Positions 7,355-10,343 of a stretch of 10,343 nt of DNA are shown here, piece after piece. Both the position numbers and the translations under genes were made by a program. The stretch covers positions 1-10,343 of the forward strand of contig JAVBPM010000011.1 in NCBI GenBank assembly GCA_031549605.1. The letters run 5' to 3'. Position 1 is the first letter of the stretch. Every line of letters begins with the position of its first letter. The notes under the pieces were generated by a model. The model had not been told where the DNA came from, ran no database searches, and was given only the letters and a program-made list of their open reading frames with translations. The stretch comes from WRAI01 sp031549605 (GTDB taxonomy: Bacteria; Bacillota; Clostridia; Oscillospirales; UBA929).

Positions 7355-9042
7355 GCAATTTACTATCCGCCGCCTTTGACCAGTGCCAGTCACTGATCAA
7401 AACCGCCTACGATACCTGCGTGGCCAACGGGTCACTGCCGGCAGGCGCCGGCACCGGCGACTGCGACGTGCCCAAGGAGGCGTCGCACGGCGACGTGGCC
7501 TCCAACTTCGCGCTGGCCGCCGCGCGCACACTCAAGCTGCCGCCGCGCGCGATTGCCGAGGTCGTGGCCGCGCAGCTCAATTTGCACAACAGCTACTTTG
7601 ACCGCGCCGCCATTGCCGGCGCCGGTTTTATCAACTTTTTCTACGGCGCCGGCTGGCGCAACGCGCTGCTGTCCGCCATCGAGCAGGACGGCCAAGCCTA
7701 CGGCCGCAGCGACAGCGGCAAGTGCAAGCGCGTCAACGTCGAGTTTGTGTCGGCCAACCCAACCGGTCCGATGACGCTGGGCAACGCCCGTGGCGGCGTG
7801 CTGGGCGACGCGCTGGCGTCGGTACTGGAGGCGGTCGGCTACGAGGTGTCGCGCGAGTTCTACGTCAACGACGCGGGCAATCAGGTCGCCATGCTGGCGC
7901 AATCCATTCGCGCGCGCTACATCCAGCGGCTCAAAGGCGCCGATGCCATCGAATTTCCCGAAAAGGGCTATCACGGCGACGACATCTGGGACGTGGCCGA
8001 CGAGTTAATTGCCGCGCGCGGCGACAGTCTGCTGGCGCTCTACGAGCCGGCCTGCTTGGCCGAAATGCTGTCCTATGCGCTGACGCGCAACGTCGGCCGC
8101 ATCAAGACCGACTTGGCACGCTACGGCATCGAATACAACACTTTTTTCCACGAATCGGAGCTGCACAACAGCGGCTATGTCGCCGAAACACTGGCGCTGA
8201 TTGGCGAAAAGGGGCACCTGTACGAGCAGGACGGCGCGACATGGTTCCGCGCCACATCGTTTGGCTGCGAAAAGGATGAGGTCATGGTCAAGTCCAACGG
8301 CCTGTACACCTACTATGCCGCCGACATCGCATACCACCGCAACAAGCTGGAAACGCGCGGCTTTGACATGGCCATCGACGTGCTGGGCGCCGACCATCAC
8401 GGCCACGCCGTGCGCTTCCGCGCCGGTCTGGAGGCCATCGGCCTGTCGGCCGACCGACTGCAATTTGCGCTGTATCAGCTGGTGCATCTGGTGCGCGACG
8501 GCGAGACCGTGCGTATGTCCAAGCGCACCGGCAAGTCCATCACGTTGTCCGACCTACTGGACGAGGTCAGTGTCGACGCCTGTCGCTTCTTCTTCAACAA
8601 CCGCAGCACAGACACCCATCTCGAGTTCGATATGGGGCTGGCCGTGCGTGAGGATTCGGACAATCCTGTTTACTATGTGCAATACGCCCACGCGCGCATC
8701 TGCAGTCTGATTGGCAAGCTGCAGGGCGAGGGCGTGACTGTCGCGCCGGCTGACACTGTCGACGCCGGTCTGCTGTCGGGCGAGACCGAAACGGCGCTGC
8801 TCAAAGCGCTGGCGCTCTACCCCTCCGAGGTGGCGACCGCCGCCGCCACACTGCAGCCCTACCGCATCAACCGCTATCTGATGGAGCTGGCCGCCAGCTA
8901 CCATAAGTTCTACAACGCCTGCCGCATCAAAGAGGCCGAGCCGGCCACCCGCGCCGCCCGCCTCAAGCTGACCGACGCTACGCGCCAGACGTTGAAAAAC
9001 GGTTTGTCGCTACTCAAGGTCAGCGCGCCCGAGTCAATGTAG
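7351..9042 (+). CDS. argS: Arginyl-tRNA synthetase with altered HIGH motif
   Basis: The 563-residue class I synthetase charges tRNA-Arg. The N-terminal tRNA D-loop-binding domain covers about residues 1-110. The catalytic core starts with 'SANPTGPM' at 134-141 and continues 'TLGNARGG' at 142-149, where most ArgRS have H-x-G-H. Both histidines are replaced here, by Thr142 and Asn145. The following 'EFYVNDAGNQ' (169-178) is canonical. The KMSKS counterpart is 'RMSKRTGKSITL' at 388-399, typical of Gram-positive ArgRS. The DALR anticodon-binding domain begins near 'YYVQYAHARI' (441-450) and ends with the usual 'LKVSAPESM'. Length is normal and no frame damage is seen. It lies one base before the next gene and overlaps the ywiB-like gene by four. 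The anticodon CCU tRNAs at the right edge would be substrates. Confidence 0.95.
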   Translation: MSNLLSAAFDQCQSLIKTAYDTCVANGSLPAGAGTGDCDVPKEASHGDVASNFALAAARTLKLPPRAIAEVVAAQLNLHNSYFDRAAIAGAGFINFFYGAGWRNALLSAIEQDGQAYGRSDSGKCKRVNVEFVSANPTGPMTLGNARGGVLGDALASVLEAVGYEVSREFYVNDAGNQVAMLAQSIRARYIQRLKGADAIEFPEKGYHGDDIWDVADELIAARGDSLLALYEPACLAEMLSYALTRNVGRIKTDLARYGIEYNTFFHESELHNSGYVAETLALIGEKGHLYEQDGATWFRATSFGCEKDEVMVKSNGLYTYYAADIAYHRNKLETRGFDMAIDVLGADHHGHAVRFRAGLEAIGLSADRLQFALYQLVHLVRDGETVRMSKRTGKSITLSDLLDEVSVDACRFFFNNRSTDTHLEFDMGLAVREDSDNPVYYVQYAHARICSLIGKLQGEGVTVAPADTVDAGLLSGETETALLKALALYPSEVATAAATLQPYRINRYLMELAASYHKFYNACRIKEAEPATRAARLKLTDATRQTLKNGLSLLKVSAPESM

Positions 9043-9043
9043 C

Positions 9044-10087
9044 ATGAGCAACATCACCATCTTCGACGGCCCCATCGGCACGGCGCTGTTTGCGCACGGC
9101 ATGCCGACCGGCGAAAACCCAGAGCTGTGGACACTGGCGCACCCCGAGGTGCTGTCCGACATTCAGCATGGCTATGTGCGCGCCGGCGCACAGGCCGTTA
9201 TGGCACCTACCTTCGGCGCCAGTCAAGTCAAGCTGGGCGCGCGCGCGGCTGCGGTCAACACCGCATTGGTGGCGCTTACGCGCGCCAACGTCGGCTCCGG
9301 CGTCGCGGTTGGCGGCGACCTGTCGCCGTTGGGCCTTTTTGTGCCGCCGTTCGGCGACACCGGCTTTGACGAGATGATTGCGCTGTACACTGTACAGGCC
9401 CAAGCGCTGGCTAACGCCGGCGTCGACTTTTTCTGCATCGAGACTCAGATGAATCTCTTTGAAGCACGCGCCGCCATTCTGGCGGTTCAGTCGTGTTCTC
9501 AAAAGCCGATTTGGGTCAGCTTTACCTGCGATGAGCAGGGCAAAACACTATCCGGCGCCGACATTGAAGCGGCGCTGGTCACCGTGCAGGCGCTGGGCAT
9601 TGACGTATTTGGTCTAAACTGCGTTACAACCGACCCGCTGCCCTTGTATACGCGTCTGCGCCGCTTTGCGCGCGTGCCGCTACTGTATAAGCCCAACGCC
9701 GGACTGCCCGACGAGCAGCTGTGCTACCACGTCTCGCCGGCCGAGCTGACCGCGCCATTGCCGGCGCTGACGGCACTGGGCGTCACTCACTTTGGCGGCT
9801 GCTGCGGTTGCACCGCCGACCATCTGGCCGCCATGTCTGAAGTACTGCGCGGCATCGAATCCGCCGACCCCTGCCCCGCCTACGCCGACGGCGTAACCGC
9901 CGACAGCCGCCGCGTCTACCTCGCCGATGCCCCCGACGGCGATTACTTCACCGTCACCGACAACGCCTCACTGGCCACACTGGCCGAGGAGCAGTTCCTA
10001 TGCGAAGGCCCGGCCGTCATCGCCACCCACCCCGACAAAAAAGCCGCCGTACAAAAAAACTACCACGGCATACCCCGCTTTCGCTGA
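9044..10087 (+). CDS. Stand-alone homocysteine S-methyltransferase domain protein (MetH N-terminal-like)
   Basis: The 347-residue product should transfer a methyl group to homocysteine, giving methionine, using a zinc-activated thiolate. The Hcy-binding barrel covers about residues 1-272: 'FDGPIGTALF' at 7-16, 'MPTGENPELW' (MetH-like), 'AGAQAVMAPTFGAS' at 47-60, and the zinc ligands Cys193 in 'GLNC' plus Cys253 and Cys254 in 'GGCCGC'. No folate, cobalamin or activation domain follows, so the methyl donor is unknown; a separate MetH part or S-methylmethionine are possibilities. Residues about 275-347 are an extra tail without a recognised domain. The gene begins one base after argS ends. There is no good ribosome site, so translation probably depends on ribosomes finishing argS. 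A link between argS and methionine synthesis is not evident. Confidence 0.85.
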   Translation: MSNITIFDGPIGTALFAHGMPTGENPELWTLAHPEVLSDIQHGYVRAGAQAVMAPTFGASQVKLGARAAAVNTALVALTRANVGSGVAVGGDLSPLGLFVPPFGDTGFDEMIALYTVQAQALANAGVDFFCIETQMNLFEARAAILAVQSCSQKPIWVSFTCDEQGKTLSGADIEAALVTVQALGIDVFGLNCVTTDPLPLYTRLRRFARVPLLYKPNAGLPDEQLCYHVSPAELTAPLPALTALGVTHFGGCCGCTADHLAAMSEVLRGIESADPCPAYADGVTADSRRVYLADAPDGDYFTVTDNASLATLAEEQFLCEGPAVIATHPDKKAAVQKNYHGIPRFR

Positions 10088-10117
10088 CAAGACACCTCAG
10101 CCAACAAGTCAACAGAT

Positions 10118-10155
10118 GTCTCCGTAGCGCAGTGGATAGAGCACTCGCCTCCTAA
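10118..10155 (+). tRNA. 5' half of a tRNA-Arg(CCU) gene, interrupted after the anticodon loop
   Basis: The segment folds as the first half of a tRNA: acceptor strand GTCTCCG (10118-10124), TA, D-stem GCGC/GAGC with loop AGTGGATA (10131-10138), a 26th base A, anticodon stem strand CTCGC (10144-10148) and loop CTCCTAA (10149-10155), giving anticodon CCU for arginine. The next bases, TATTC, cannot pair with CTCGC (GCGAG is needed), and no T arm or acceptor partner follows. The gene is therefore broken exactly at the 3' side of the anticodon loop. It lies 30 bases after the methyltransferase gene. Its GC-rich stems match the host composition. The missing half is predicted outside the window. Confidence 0.85.
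10148..10155 (+). other. Candidate attL core in the tRNA-Arg(CCU) anticodon loop
   Basis: CCTCCTAA is the last host-like sequence before the composition change. The same eight bases recur at 10239-10246 inside the complete tRNA. Tyrosine recombinases often use anticodon-loop sequences as crossover sites. The exact strand-exchange points cannot be set without the right end. Confidence 0.5.
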
Positions 10156-10208
10156 TATTCGGTTCGTTCGATTTTAAAACAGCATATCTATGCAATAAAA
10201 ACGAATAA

Positions 10209-10283
10209 GCCCCCTTAGTTAAATGGATATAACAGTCCCCTCCTAAGGGACAATTATCAGTTCAATTCTGGTAGGGGGTGCCA
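10209..10283 (+). tRNA. Complete tRNA-Arg(CCU), probably element-borne
   Basis: The 75 bases, with CCA encoded, fold fully. Acceptor is GCCCCCT/AGGGGGT with G1 opposite U72 and discriminator G73. The D-stem is GTTA/TAAC with loop AATGGATA. The anticodon stem is GTCCC/GGGAC with loop CTCCTAA (10240-10246), anticodon CCU, which reads AGG as arginine. The variable loop is four bases, and the T-stem is ATCAG/CTGGT with loop TTCAATT. Outside the anticodon loop and part of the D-loop it differs from the broken host-like copy 53 bases upstream. Its AT-rich D and T arms resemble phage or mobile-element tRNAs. It likely substitutes for the split host gene. A terminator follows directly. Confidence 0.9.
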
Positions 10284-10286
10284 CCG

Positions 10287-10320
10287 AAAAGCTGATGAAC
10301 ACTGTGTTTGTCAGCTTTTT
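10287..10320 (+). terminator. Rho-independent terminator after tRNA-Arg(CCU)
   Basis: AAAAGCTGA (10287-10295) pairs with TCAGCTTTT (10311-10319), with further AACA/TGTT pairing inside, followed by a T run to 10320. It begins three bases after the CCA, so the tRNA appears to be the last gene of its transcript. Confidence 0.75.
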
Positions 10321-10343
10321 GATTTCTCGAGACATTGCAACTC

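Larger units (their letters stand above)
10156..10343. mobile_element. Left end of an element integrated in tRNA-Arg(CCU) (inferred, continues beyond window)
   Basis: From 10156 the sequence no longer fits the split tRNA and becomes AT-rich; my count for 10156-10208 is 15 G/C of 53. The segment carries a complete replacement tRNA-Arg(CCU) and a terminator, and no protein gene within the window. No integrase is visible, so the type of element (prophage, ICE, island) is unknown. The evidence is the tRNA split, the composition change and the duplicate tRNA. Confidence 0.6.

Noticed and set aside
10118..10343. A group I intron in the tRNA-Arg(CCU) anticodon loop
   Set aside because: Such introns are known in bacterial tRNA-Arg(CCU), but the inserted sequence holds a complete tRNA with a terminator and I see no P/Q/R/S core. 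No 3' exon appears in the 188 bases available. It cannot be fully excluded until the right side is read.
1..10343. CRISPR arrays, rRNA genes, riboswitches or a multi-gene defence system
   Set aside because: No spaced direct repeats, rRNA-like sequence or defence-type protein domains are visible. Most of the window is housekeeping coding sequence.

Overview
The window looks like chromosomal DNA from a GC-rich Clostridia (Firmicutes), most likely of the Ruminococcaceae/Oscillospiraceae type. The main reasons are the gene order divIVA-ileS-lspA-rluD, the YwiB-type gene directly in front of argS, strong AGGAG-type ribosome sites, and a tRNA gene with encoded CCA. The species assignment is an inference from gene content and was not tested by any search.

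Left edge (1-252): the 3' end of an insertion-sequence transposase, then a short gap with a sigma-A-like promoter on the + strand and a perfect 11-bp hairpin that serves as the terminator of the leftward operon. Minus strand (253-6177): a compact operon read right to left. It begins at an extended -10 promoter (6215-6243) and encodes a very long DivIVA-like polar/septal coiled-coil protein, isoleucyl-tRNA synthetase, lipoprotein signal peptidase and an RluA-family rRNA pseudouridine synthase, with overlapping or closely spaced reading frames. Just upstream on the same strand is a small secreted protein of unknown function (6307-6786).

Plus strand (6926-10087): a second operon, divergent from the secreted protein, also starts at an extended -10 promoter. 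It encodes a DUF1934/YwiB-like beta-barrel protein, arginyl-tRNA synthetase with an altered HIGH signature (TLGN), and a stand-alone homocysteine S-methyltransferase domain protein with an unassigned C-terminal tail.

Right edge (10118-10343): the most interesting part. The 5' half of a host-like tRNA-Arg(CCU) gene stops exactly at the end of its anticodon loop. There the sequence switches from GC-rich to AT-rich (about 28% GC over the next 53 bases), and 53 bases later there is a complete, quite different tRNA-Arg(CCU) with its own terminator. The simplest reading is the left end of an integrated element that split the host tRNA-Arg(CCU) gene in the anticodon loop and carries a replacement tRNA of the same anticodon. 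The rest of the element lies beyond the window. The other genes are ordinary housekeeping genes for translation, envelope maturation and cell division.
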